Assembly (NCBI GenBank): GCA_016873225.1
Contig: VGXS01000004.1
Coordinates: 1 to 64,000 of the forward strand
Direction: 5' to 3'
DNA: 64,000 bases
DNA from: Planctomycetota bacterium
GTDB taxonomy: Bacteria > Planctomycetota > Planctomycetia > Gemmatales > Gemmataceae
The notes beneath the pieces were generated by a model, which saw only the letters and a program-made list of their open reading frames with translations, was not told where the DNA came from and ran no database searches. How positions within the stretch are numbered: position 1 is the first letter of the stretch; each line of letters starts with the position of its first letter. A program made the position numbers and the translations under genes. Shown one piece after another: positions 17,589 to 25,878 of this stretch.

Positions 17589-18811
17589 AAATCAAGTGTC
17601 GTCCGGATGATTTCATAGTTGAGGAAATACCCTGTCTTCCGGAGGACACCCGGGGCGAGTTCAGGATCTACCGTCTTGAGAAGACGGGATGGACCACTCC
17701 CGATGCCTTGGCATTCATCCGCCGGGCATGGGACATCAAGCCACAAAGGATGGGATATGGCGGCCTGAAGGACCGCCATGCTAGGACCATCCAGTACTTC
17801 ACGATCCATGGAGGTCCGGAAAGAAAAATCCAACAACCGGGAATCGAAGCATTTCCGGTGGCTTCGGCCCGTGAACCGTTCCATAGCCGGCATATCGTCG
17901 CCAATCGGTTCACCGTTGTCGCCCGGGCGATTGATCTCGCGACCTTGCCGATTTTGGAAAACGCCCTCAAGAACATCTCCCAGTTTGGAATTCCAAATTA
18001 CTTCGACGATCAGCGATTCGGTTCTGTCAGTGGTCCGGGTCAGCCATTTATCGGCAAAATGCTTTGTGCGGCAAGCTTTGAGGACGCCCTTCGAGAGGCA
18101 TTGGCGGGTCGATACACCCATGACACCGCTGAGGCCAAGCGCGAAAAGCAAATACTTCGAGACGGTTGGGGTGACTGGAAGGGATTAAAGGAATCCTTGC
18201 CGAGAGGCCATGCTAGAAGCCTTGTTTGCTACTTGATGGATCATCCGACAGATTTCAGGGGAGCTGTTGCCAGGCTACGGCCTGAATTGGGCGGGCTTTA
18301 CCTTGCCGCTTACCAGAGCTGGATCTGGAACAGGGTTCTGGATTCGAAGATAAGGCAGGATTGCCGCCAATCCATCGCTGAACTTCCGTGCCGCTTGCGT
18401 TCATGGGCCGCGCCGGGTCCGGGAGTCGCGGTACCCGAGTTTGGTGGCCTTTGCATACCCCTGCCTTCAGCTCGTCTCAAATTGCCGGCGGAAAACCCGT
18501 GGCTGGGAGCGTTCAACTCAATCCTCGCGGAAGACGGCCTGACGCTGGCCACCATGAAAGTTCCCAGGCAACGGGATCTATTCTTTTCAAGGGGGGAACG
18601 CAATGCCTGGCTCATGCCAACGGAATTGAATTGGCGGCATCATAAGGATGACTACCACCATGGCGCGCTGGCCCTGGCCATGTCTTTTCTTCTACCGAGG
18701 GGCAGTTACGCCACGATGCTCATCAAGCGACTCCAGGCCGCGGCGGGATCGATAGACCGTTTGCCGGATGAGGATGACTGGGAAGAAGTACCGCGGCAAA
18801 CCGGGGACTGA
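17585..18811 (+). CDS. truD: tRNA pseudouridine(13) synthase TruD
   Basis: A 408-residue TruD-family enzyme, which isomerises U13 of tRNA to pseudouridine. Motifs are PDDFIVEEIP at the N-terminus, GYGGLKDRHARTIQYFTI with the catalytic Asp of the GxKD motif, and FGIPNYFDDQRFGS followed by the inserted TRUD domain. Length is slightly above the E. coli protein (349). It starts within the scpB stop codon. Confidence 0.94.
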   Translation: MKIKCRPDDFIVEEIPCLPEDTRGEFRIYRLEKTGWTTPDALAFIRRAWDIKPQRMGYGGLKDRHARTIQYFTIHGGPERKIQQPGIEAFPVASAREPFHSRHIVANRFTVVARAIDLATLPILENALKNISQFGIPNYFDDQRFGSVSGPGQPFIGKMLCAASFEDALREALAGRYTHDTAEAKREKQILRDGWGDWKGLKESLPRGHARSLVCYLMDHPTDFRGAVARLRPELGGLYLAAYQSWIWNRVLDSKIRQDCRQSIAELPCRLRSWAAPGPGVAVPEFGGLCIPLPSARLKLPAENPWLGAFNSILAEDGLTLATMKVPRQRDLFFSRGERNAWLMPTELNWRHHKDDYHHGALALAMSFLLPRGSYATMLIKRLQAAAGSIDRLPDEDDWEEVPRQTGD

Positions 18812-18889
18812 TTTCCCCACCATGGCGGCAGAGCCAGGCTCGGATAAACTAATCATCGGTTACTGGCCCAAAACGCCTGGAATTCTCTA

Positions 18890-21862
18890 ATGGAACTGCT
18901 CGTCTCCATGCTCGTTGCCTCGCTGGCGACGCAGGCGCCCAAGGATGCCGCCGCGGAACTGGCCAAGTTCGAGTCGGAGCGCTCCAGATTGACGGCGTCG
19001 ACGGCGCGCTGGGGCCCCGAATTGCTCGAACGGGCAGATTCCCTTGCGAAACTGGCCCGGGATTCAGCCAAGGCCGGTCGGGAAACCGAGGCCAGGCTCT
19101 GGGCCACAAGGGCTTTGGCCTCACTTCCGGGAATACCGCCAGGCCTTCCCAAGGAAGTGACCCTAATCCTGGGAGACGGCCGTCCAACCCATTCCGATGA
19201 GGCCAAATCCATAGCGATTTCCGGTTCGGGCAACCTCATGGCCAGCGGTGCCCGTGACGGTTCCGTGAAAGTCTGGGCCCTGCCCGGCGGGCGGGAGCTG
19301 GCAACTTTCAGGGCGCATGCCGGCGAGGTTCTGGCGCTGGCCTTCGGTCCGGATGAGTCCGTCCTTTTCACCGGTGGAATCGACAAGGAAGCCAAGGTGT
19401 GGGCTTGGGCCGAATCCAAGCTGGCAGGAAACTTCATTGGCCATGCTGAAGGCGTCACATCATTGGCGATTTCCCGAGATGGGTCACGCCTAGCCACGGG
19501 CAGCCTGGACAGGAAAGCCCGCGTCTTCGACATTCCGAAGCGAACTCTGCTCCTCGAAATCCCGGGGCATTCGTTGCCCGTCAACAGCCTCGATTTTTCT
19601 CCAGACGGCTTATTCCTCGCGACCGCCTCGGGGGACCAAAAGCTCCGGTTATTCGACACGACCAGCGGCGGGCAAAAATTCGCCGTTTCACATTTCCAAG
19701 GCAACCTTTACTCGGTCCGTTTTCTCGATGCCAAGACAATCGCGCTTGCCGGTTCCAGGCCGGGTGGCGTGAAGGTGGTCGATGCCGTTTCGGGAACCGA
19801 ACGCGCCATGCTCGATTGCCAGGCCGACTCGGTTCTTGGAATCGCGACGACTCAAGACGGCCGTTTGCTGGCAACCCTTTCCTCCGACCGTGTCGCCAGG
19901 ATTTGGGAACTGCCTTCCGGCAAGGTGGTCCGCTCGATCGCGTTCGAGGAAACGGGCAGGGCCATCGCCATGTCGGGCGAAGGCGCTCGCCTGGCCGTCG
20001 CGACAAGCCACGGGGTCTTGCGAACCTGGGACCTGGGCGAGGGCGGCCAGGGTTCCAGGCTGGTTGCCGGGCCGGGACCATCCTCCTCCGGCATCATGTG
20101 GGCGGGCGAGAACCGGATCCTCACCGCTGCCGCCGATGGCTCTATCCGAATCAACGATCCTTCAAGTGGACAGGCCAGCATGGTTCAACCCGGCAAGCTA
20201 CCCCTCGGTGCGATCGCCGCCTCAGGCGACGGCAACTGGATCGCCGCCGGAGGAGCGGATCGACTCGTCCATCTGATTAAAGGCCAAGACCTCAAGTTGG
20301 CCGCAAGCCTCGAAGGCCATCAGGCGACGGTGGTGGCCTTGGCCGTGAGCATGGATGGCAAATTCCTTGTTAGCGCCGATGCCGCAAGAAATGTGATCCT
20401 GCGAAGGATCGGCGAACCAAACCCTGTGGCAACCTGGCGAGAAGGCCCCAGAACGCCTTGCTCCGTCTCCTTCAGCCCCGACGGCTCCAGGATCGCTGTG
20501 GGCCTGGCGGATGGAACAATCCTGCTGCGCGACGGAGCCACGGGCCGTCTGGAATCCTCAGCCCGGGGCCAAGGTGTGGCCATCTTGGCCTTGGCTTTTT
20601 CGCCCCTTGCCGACCTGCTGGTGGGCGGATGTGCCGACGGCAGGGCACTGGTTTGGGAAACAAGCCGACTGCAATCCCAACCAGCGGTGTTTTCCGGTAA
20701 TGCCGCGGCCTTGGGAGGTACCGAGTGGCATCCCATCCAAGCCGTGCATTTCAGGCCGGACGGCAAATTGGTTGCCACGGCGGGCGCGGATCGAACCATC
20801 CGCCTGTGGGATCCCTCGACAAGAACCGAGCAAAGGGCCCTCTTCGGCCATTCCGACTGGATCACCGGAGTCGCCTTTTCTCCGAACGGGGAAAAACTCG
20901 CCAGCGTCGGAGCGACCGGAGAAACACGCGTTTGGCGGCTGGAATCCTCCGCCTCCGATTTCAAGCCTCAAGGGCATGCGCGGGAGGTTCGCTCGATTGC
21001 CTTCTCCCCCGACGGCCTATGGCTGATCAGCGGAGGACAGGATGCCACCGTGCGAATTTGGGATGCCAAAAGCGGACTTCACGCCGCCAAGTTCGAAGTT
21101 TCCTCGGCGGCTATTCAGCAAGTGGCGTGGGTGGACTCCAACCAATGGCTCGCGGCGGGAAGCGACAGGCAACTTCGACTTTGCTCCCGCGACAACCCCA
21201 TGGCTCTCCGGCAATTCGCGCTTAATGGACAAGGCATGGCCAACGCCCTCCAAGCCATAGGGGGCAGTCGTCGGGCCATGGCTTGGGTCGGCGACGGGCA
21301 AGTGGAATTCCATGACCTCGATGGTGCTGTTCCCAGGGAAACATGGACCTGCTTCGAACCGGGCAGCCTTGTGACGGCCCTTTCGATCGGCCCGCGCGGA
21401 AATCAGGTGGCCATCGGCGGCCGCAATGGCCAGGCGCGGGTTTGGGACACCAAAAAGCGTGAGCGTGTTTGGAAGGATGATTTGCCCGCGCACGGAAGTT
21501 CCATCATCGACATCGCCCTGCCTGAACCCGACACGAAACGGCTGGCGACAGCCGACACGCAGGCCATCAAGGTCTGGAACATCGCCACCCGGGAGGCCTT
21601 GCGCCAGATTCCGGTCGCCATGGGGCAAACTCCCAGGCAACTGGCGATTTCACCCCGGGCCGATCGGGTCGCGGCGGCATGCGTCGACGGCCGGGTCAGG
21701 GTTTGGAACTGCGAAACCGGAACGCTCGTGACGGATGCCGGGTTCCAAGACCTGCTGCCTTACGACAAGCCTTTTTTCCAGTCGATGGCATTCGATCCAT
21801 CTGGCAGGCGATTGGCCGTGGCGGGCCCCGCCGGTCGAATTTATATCATGGCAATTCCTTGA
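18890..21862 (+). CDS. Large WD40-repeat protein (about 21 blades)
   Basis: A 990-residue protein: a short N-terminal hydrophobic signal (MELLVSMLVASLA), a charged helical stretch to about residue 80, then WD40 repeats to the very end. By eye I count about 21 blade ends of the SVKVWAL, TIRLWDP or RVRVWNC type, which would make three seven-bladed propellers in tandem. WD40 propellers are protein-binding scaffolds, and such proteins are abundant in planctomycetes. Export is likely but not certain. Partner unknown. A possible -10 (TAAACT) lies at 18845. Confidence 0.85.
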   Translation: MELLVSMLVASLATQAPKDAAAELAKFESERSRLTASTARWGPELLERADSLAKLARDSAKAGRETEARLWATRALASLPGIPPGLPKEVTLILGDGRPTHSDEAKSIAISGSGNLMASGARDGSVKVWALPGGRELATFRAHAGEVLALAFGPDESVLFTGGIDKEAKVWAWAESKLAGNFIGHAEGVTSLAISRDGSRLATGSLDRKARVFDIPKRTLLLEIPGHSLPVNSLDFSPDGLFLATASGDQKLRLFDTTSGGQKFAVSHFQGNLYSVRFLDAKTIALAGSRPGGVKVVDAVSGTERAMLDCQADSVLGIATTQDGRLLATLSSDRVARIWELPSGKVVRSIAFEETGRAIAMSGEGARLAVATSHGVLRTWDLGEGGQGSRLVAGPGPSSSGIMWAGENRILTAAADGSIRINDPSSGQASMVQPGKLPLGAIAASGDGNWIAAGGADRLVHLIKGQDLKLAASLEGHQATVVALAVSMDGKFLVSADAARNVILRRIGEPNPVATWREGPRTPCSVSFSPDGSRIAVGLADGTILLRDGATGRLESSARGQGVAILALAFSPLADLLVGGCADGRALVWETSRLQSQPAVFSGNAAALGGTEWHPIQAVHFRPDGKLVATAGADRTIRLWDPSTRTEQRALFGHSDWITGVAFSPNGEKLASVGATGETRVWRLESSASDFKPQGHAREVRSIAFSPDGLWLISGGQDATVRIWDAKSGLHAAKFEVSSAAIQQVAWVDSNQWLAAGSDRQLRLCSRDNPMALRQFALNGQGMANALQAIGGSRRAMAWVGDGQVEFHDLDGAVPRETWTCFEPGSLVTALSIGPRGNQVAIGGRNGQARVWDTKKRERVWKDDLPAHGSSIIDIALPEPDTKRLATADTQAIKVWNIATREALRQIPVAMGQTPRQLAISPRADRVAAACVDGRVRVWNCETGTLVTDAGFQDLLPYDKPFFQSMAFDPSGRRLAVAGPAGRIYIMAIP

Positions 21863-21881
21863 TGAATGGAGTCCTTCGCGC

Positions 21882-22916
21882 ATGCTGACACTCAAACTGG
21901 AAAAGCCGCGCGATTGGCGCCTGACGGATTCAGAAGAACCCCAAAAACCCGGACCCGGCGAGGCGCTCGTGCGGGTCTGGCGCGCCGGGATTTGCGGAAC
22001 GGACATCAGCGGCTACCTGGGGAAGATGCCTTTCTTCAGCTATCCCCGAATTCCCGGGCATGAACTGGGTGTCGAGGTGCTCTCCTTGGGGGAGGGCGTG
22101 GATCATCTGAAACCGGGCGACACCTGCTCGGTCGAACCTTACATCAATTGCGGTTCGTGTTTTTCGTGCCATCGCAACCGGGGAAATTGCTGCGAAAACC
22201 TTCAGGTCCTTGGAGTCCATGTTGATGGCGGCCTGAGGCCGCGCTTCATCGTTCCCGCGCGGAAACTCCATCCGGCTTCGGGCCTGACCCTCGAACAATT
22301 GGCGCTTGTCGAAACACTGGCCATCGGATGCCACGCCGTCGACCGGGCCGCGATCGCGCCCGATGAGTTCGCCCTTGTGGTGGGAGCCGGCCCCATCGGC
22401 CTTTCCGTCGCTGAATTCGTCAGGCTTGCCGGTTGCCGATTCGCCATCCTCGATGTCAACGCCAAGCGCCTTGGCTTTTGCAAGGAAAAGATGGGAATCG
22501 CCACGACCATCCTTGCCCATGGCGGTCCCGAGGATATCGCCGCCATCCGCGAAGCGGGTGGCGGGAACCTGCCCACTGTCGTGATCGACGCCACCGGCCA
22601 TCCTCGCGCCATGGAACGCAGCCTTGAATTTCTCGCCTTCACGGGCCGCATGGTCTATGTCGGGATCGTTCCCGACCCGATCGCCGTTCCCGACCCGCTC
22701 TTCCATCGGCGCGAAATGACCATCATGGGTTCCCGCAACGCACTGCCCGGCGACTTCAGGCGAATCATCGACCTGATCCGAAAGGGAAGCATCGATACCA
22801 GGCCATGGATCAGCCACACGGTGGGATTCGAGGAAGTTCCGGAACGCTTCGACCAACTTACCCGCCCCGAAACCGGTGTCATCAAGGCAATCATCAACCT
22901 CGATTCCGTCAACTGA
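21882..22916 (+). CDS. Zinc-dependent medium-chain dehydrogenase
   Basis: A 344-residue MDR-superfamily alcohol/polyol dehydrogenase. The catalytic zinc site is GICGTDISGYLG with PRIPGHELG. The structural zinc cluster is NCGSCFSCHRNRGNCCENL (four Cys), and the NAD(P)-binding Rossmann motif is VVGAGPIGLSVAEF. It resembles sugar- or galactonate-type dehydrogenases. A RbsD/FucU mutarotase follows 17 bp later, suggesting a small sugar-oxidation unit, possibly for fucose or ribose-like sugars (inference). Confidence 0.92.
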   Translation: MLTLKLEKPRDWRLTDSEEPQKPGPGEALVRVWRAGICGTDISGYLGKMPFFSYPRIPGHELGVEVLSLGEGVDHLKPGDTCSVEPYINCGSCFSCHRNRGNCCENLQVLGVHVDGGLRPRFIVPARKLHPASGLTLEQLALVETLAIGCHAVDRAAIAPDEFALVVGAGPIGLSVAEFVRLAGCRFAILDVNAKRLGFCKEKMGIATTILAHGGPEDIAAIREAGGGNLPTVVIDATGHPRAMERSLEFLAFTGRMVYVGIVPDPIAVPDPLFHRREMTIMGSRNALPGDFRRIIDLIRKGSIDTRPWISHTVGFEEVPERFDQLTRPETGVIKAIINLDSVN

Positions 22917-22933
22917 ACATCGGGAGTCCCGGC

Positions 22934-23380
22934 ATGCTCAAACACGCCCTTCTGCATCCAGATATTCTTGAATCGATCGCGCGGAGCGGCCACCACGGCC
23001 GCATCCTGCTCGCCGATGGCAATTATCCGGCAAGCACGACCCTGGGTCCCAACGCCAAATTGGTGAGCCTGAACCTTTCCCCGGGTATCGTGACTGTTAG
23101 CCAGGTGCTGGACGCCATCCTTGCGACAGTTCCCGTTGAAAAGGCTTTCGTGATGGATTACGAGCGCGCGGGTCCGTACGCGCTTGCCAAGGATCCGCCA
23201 GTTTGGGAAGAGTTCAGAACCATCATGCGCAACCACAAGTTGCCGTGCGAGTTGCAGCTGGTTGAAAAATGGCAGTTTTACAAGGAAGTTTCGGTCCCAT
23301 CGCACATCCTCACAGTCCAGACCGCGGATACCCAGATATTCGCCAACCTTGTCTTGGACATAGGTGTCAGGATGTTCTGA
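22934..23380 (+). CDS. RbsD/FucU-family sugar mutarotase
   Basis: A 148-residue member of the RbsD/FucU family, which speeds anomer interconversion of ribose or fucose. The signature is at the N-terminus: MLKHALLHPDILESIA, then SGHHGRILLADGNYPA with the catalytic His and Asp. Length fits FucU (140). It follows the zinc dehydrogenase closely and would supply the anomer that enzyme oxidises. Whether it is FucU-like or RbsD-like cannot be decided from sequence alone. Confidence 0.9.
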   Translation: MLKHALLHPDILESIARSGHHGRILLADGNYPASTTLGPNAKLVSLNLSPGIVTVSQVLDAILATVPVEKAFVMDYERAGPYALAKDPPVWEEFRTIMRNHKLPCELQLVEKWQFYKEVSVPSHILTVQTADTQIFANLVLDIGVRMF

Positions 23381-23402
23381 AAGACCGTTGCTGTACAATA
23401 AT

Positions 23403-24611
23403 ATGATGTTTGAGACATGGAAAACCGGGTTGTTGGCCGCCGGAATTGAAAGCTCAGGGATGCTTGGAAGTCCGCTTCTGTTCGCGTTGGTGGTTGTTCC
23501 TCTCCTCGTCCTTCTCAATGCCTTTTTTGTCGCCGCGGAATTCGCGCTCGTCGCGGTCCGGAAAACCCGAATAGAAACCCTGCTGAACCAAGGGGTTCGC
23601 GGCGCCAAAAGCGCCACCGCCGCTATCGCCAACCTCAACAGGGCCGTCGCCGCCACGCAACTGGGAATCACGATCGCCAGCCTCACGCTTGGATGGCTGG
23701 GCGAAGCCGCCTTGGCTGGCTGCATACTCGGATTCGCCGAATGGTGGTTTGGTCCGGGCCTCGACCCCGAGACGACATGGTGGCTCGCGCACTCGGTGGC
23801 CGGACCGCTGGCCCTTGTCATCATCACCTTCATGCATGTGGTTTTCGGGGAACTACTCCCCAAGACCGTGGCGCTTGAAACGCCCGACAGGATCGCCTTG
23901 GCGGTCGCGTTTCCGCTGAATGTCTTCTCAATGCTGGTGAGCCCTTTCCTGGCGCTCATGGACGGCACGGCTAACCTGCTTGCCAGGTGCATGGGCTTTG
24001 CCGGGCGTGGAGGCCACGCGAACCTGCATTCCGTGGAGGAACTGCTTCTCCTCGTGGAGGATACCGAGGAGGCGGGAGTGATCCAGCCCGACCAGGCCGA
24101 TTACCTGGAAAATGTCTTCAGGCTGACGAACAAGCGGGTTTCCGACATCATGGTGCCCCGCGACACGATGGCCGGCCTCGAAGTTTCGACACCCCCGGGA
24201 ACCATCCTTGAGACGGTGCGCTCGGGCGCGCATACCAGGCTACCGGTCTACCGGGGCGACCTCGACAACATCGTCGGTATCGTCAATACAAAAGACCTAT
24301 TTTATGTGTTTACCCTCCAAGGAGTCATCATCCTCGAGGATGCACTCTATCCCCCGTTGTTCCTCGATCCCGACATGCCGGTGACAACGGCCCTCAGGCG
24401 CTTCAAGCAGGCTCACAGGCACATGGGCGTTGTCCGCGACTCGGGCGGCAAGACACTCGGCTTGCTGACGCTTGAGGATGTCCTCGAGGAAATCGTCGGG
24501 GACATCGAGGACGAGCACGACAGGCCGACGGCGGCCCACATGGCGGCGCCCTCGGGGTCGCTCCCGGCGATAAGAAAAATCAAGCTACCTGAAGGCGATT
24601 CCGCCAACTGA
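23403..24611 (+). CDS. CNNM/CBS-domain membrane protein (HlyC/CorC family)
   Basis: About 402 residues. A CNNM transmembrane domain (about residues 20-200; LLNAFFVAAEFALVAVRKTR) precedes a pair of CBS domains (about 225-350; VSDIMVPRDTMAGLE, LGLLTLEDVLEEIVGDIED). The family is linked to magnesium/cobalt export and ion homeostasis. It stops right after the CBS pair and lacks the usual C-terminal CorC_HlyC domain. The start is uncertain: a TACAAT -10-like box ends at 23399, only 3 bases before the ATG, so either the message is leaderless or ATG 23460 is used. Confidence 0.87.
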   Translation: MMFETWKTGLLAAGIESSGMLGSPLLFALVVVPLLVLLNAFFVAAEFALVAVRKTRIETLLNQGVRGAKSATAAIANLNRAVAATQLGITIASLTLGWLGEAALAGCILGFAEWWFGPGLDPETTWWLAHSVAGPLALVIITFMHVVFGELLPKTVALETPDRIALAVAFPLNVFSMLVSPFLALMDGTANLLARCMGFAGRGGHANLHSVEELLLLVEDTEEAGVIQPDQADYLENVFRLTNKRVSDIMVPRDTMAGLEVSTPPGTILETVRSGAHTRLPVYRGDLDNIVGIVNTKDLFYVFTLQGVIILEDALYPPLFLDPDMPVTTALRRFKQAHRHMGVVRDSGGKTLGLLTLEDVLEEIVGDIEDEHDRPTAAHMAAPSGSLPAIRKIKLPEGDSAN

Positions 24612-24671
24612 TTATGGCCAAGTTGGCAAACTTCACTGCGGTGGGGTCCGAATCCCCTGCCGACCAGAACA

Positions 24672-25850
24672 TCAGTTGCGGGTCAGCTTGACCAGCATCA
24701 ATCCGCCCAGAAAGACCATGAGGGCATCCGCGGCCCAAACAAGCGAGACAACATCGAGTTTTCCTTCCTTCGCCATGCCCGTTCCGCAGAGCATGATCGG
24801 GTAGTAAATAAGCACGATGGGTAGGAAGCAGGTGATGAACGCGCTGAGGAAGTCGCTTCTTGAAAACCAGATGCCAACCGGGCACCCCACCAGGACGAAA
24901 CAAAGGCACCCGAGGCTGAGGGCCGGCCGCATCTGGAGTTCGACATCCAGGAAAAGGATCTGCTGCCTCTCATGCTTGATCCTGCCTTCAAGGTTCTTCG
25001 CATGCTGCTCAGCCATGGGCATTTTGGATGCCACGGCCGCCTCGATTTCCCGCGAATTGGAATCGATCGATTCGCCCCACTCCCTCCTCTTGGCGAGGAT
25101 CTCCTGCCAAGTCATGTCGCGGGCCCGACGGTTGGCCTCGCTGTTCATGTTGGCGGGCAGCGGAACCTCCCAAACCCTGTCCTCGAAGTATCCGCGCGAC
25201 CCGTCATCCGTGGTGGCGACACCATGCCTCATGTGGATCAGGACCATTTTCTTGGATATGTTCACGCGAAGGTGCGCCTCCCGAGCCTGCGCGACGACAT
25301 CAACCATGCCCTTGGCGTCACGCCTCTTGAAGGTCGGGGAAATCAGCTTCTTGCCCTGCACCCCCTTGACAAACATCGCGTAAGGCAGGTTGGCGTGCGC
25401 CAGCATGCCCTGCTTCCTGAGCACGGTGTACAGCAATTCCTCGGCGTCGCGGAACGCCATCGCCCGCAGCAAATGGTGGGTATAGGGAATGATCCTGTAA
25501 TAAAGCCCCATGGTGGCGATGCTGATCAGGGTTCCGAGAAACAAGCCCGGAATCACGACGGACATCACATTCACCCCCGCCGCCTTGATGGCGAGGATCT
25601 CGTTGTCCGCCGCCAATCTTCCGTACACAACGCACACGGCGAAGAGTGTCGTTGCCGGCAGGGTGTATGGCAGGGTACTGGGAATCAGTAGGGGTATCGC
25701 CGCGAGGATCTGGCCCGGGCCAAGGCCCTGCTGGGTTGCTTCGGCGACAATTCCGGCCATCAGGAGGATTCCCGTGATGGCCACGAGGGCCACGAGGAAC
25801 ACCCTGACAAGGTCCCAGAAAATCATCCGGAAAAGTATGCCACCAAACAT
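24672..25850 (-). CDS. LptF/LptG-type permease (YjgP/YjgQ family)
   Basis: A 392-residue inner-membrane protein with three N-terminal helices, a long soluble beta-rich domain (about residues 125-290) and three C-terminal helices. This is the layout of LptF/LptG, the permease that extracts lipopolysaccharide for the Lpt bridge. N-terminal helix sequence MFGGILFRMIFWDLVRVFLV and DNEILAIKAAGVN are family-like. ATG 25850 has GGAGA at good spacing. It lies 28 bp after the AsmA-like gene. Neither the second permease gene nor lptB is nearby. Confidence 0.88.
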   Translation of the reverse strand: MFGGILFRMIFWDLVRVFLVALVAITGILLMAGIVAEATQQGLGPGQILAAIPLLIPSTLPYTLPATTLFAVCVVYGRLAADNEILAIKAAGVNVMSVVIPGLFLGTLISIATMGLYYRIIPYTHHLLRAMAFRDAEELLYTVLRKQGMLAHANLPYAMFVKGVQGKKLISPTFKRRDAKGMVDVVAQAREAHLRVNISKKMVLIHMRHGVATTDDGSRGYFEDRVWEVPLPANMNSEANRRARDMTWQEILAKRREWGESIDSNSREIEAAVASKMPMAEQHAKNLEGRIKHERQQILFLDVELQMRPALSLGCLCFVLVGCPVGIWFSRSDFLSAFITCFLPIVLIYYPIMLCGTGMAKEGKLDVVSLVWAADALMVFLGGLMLVKLTRN

Positions 25851-25878
25851 GCGGACTCTCCGGAAACAAATGGTCGGT

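Noticed and set aside
22655-23992. Long open frame (445 codons) on the minus strand
   Set aside because: It lies opposite the zinc dehydrogenase, mutarotase and CNNM genes, all with clear family motifs.
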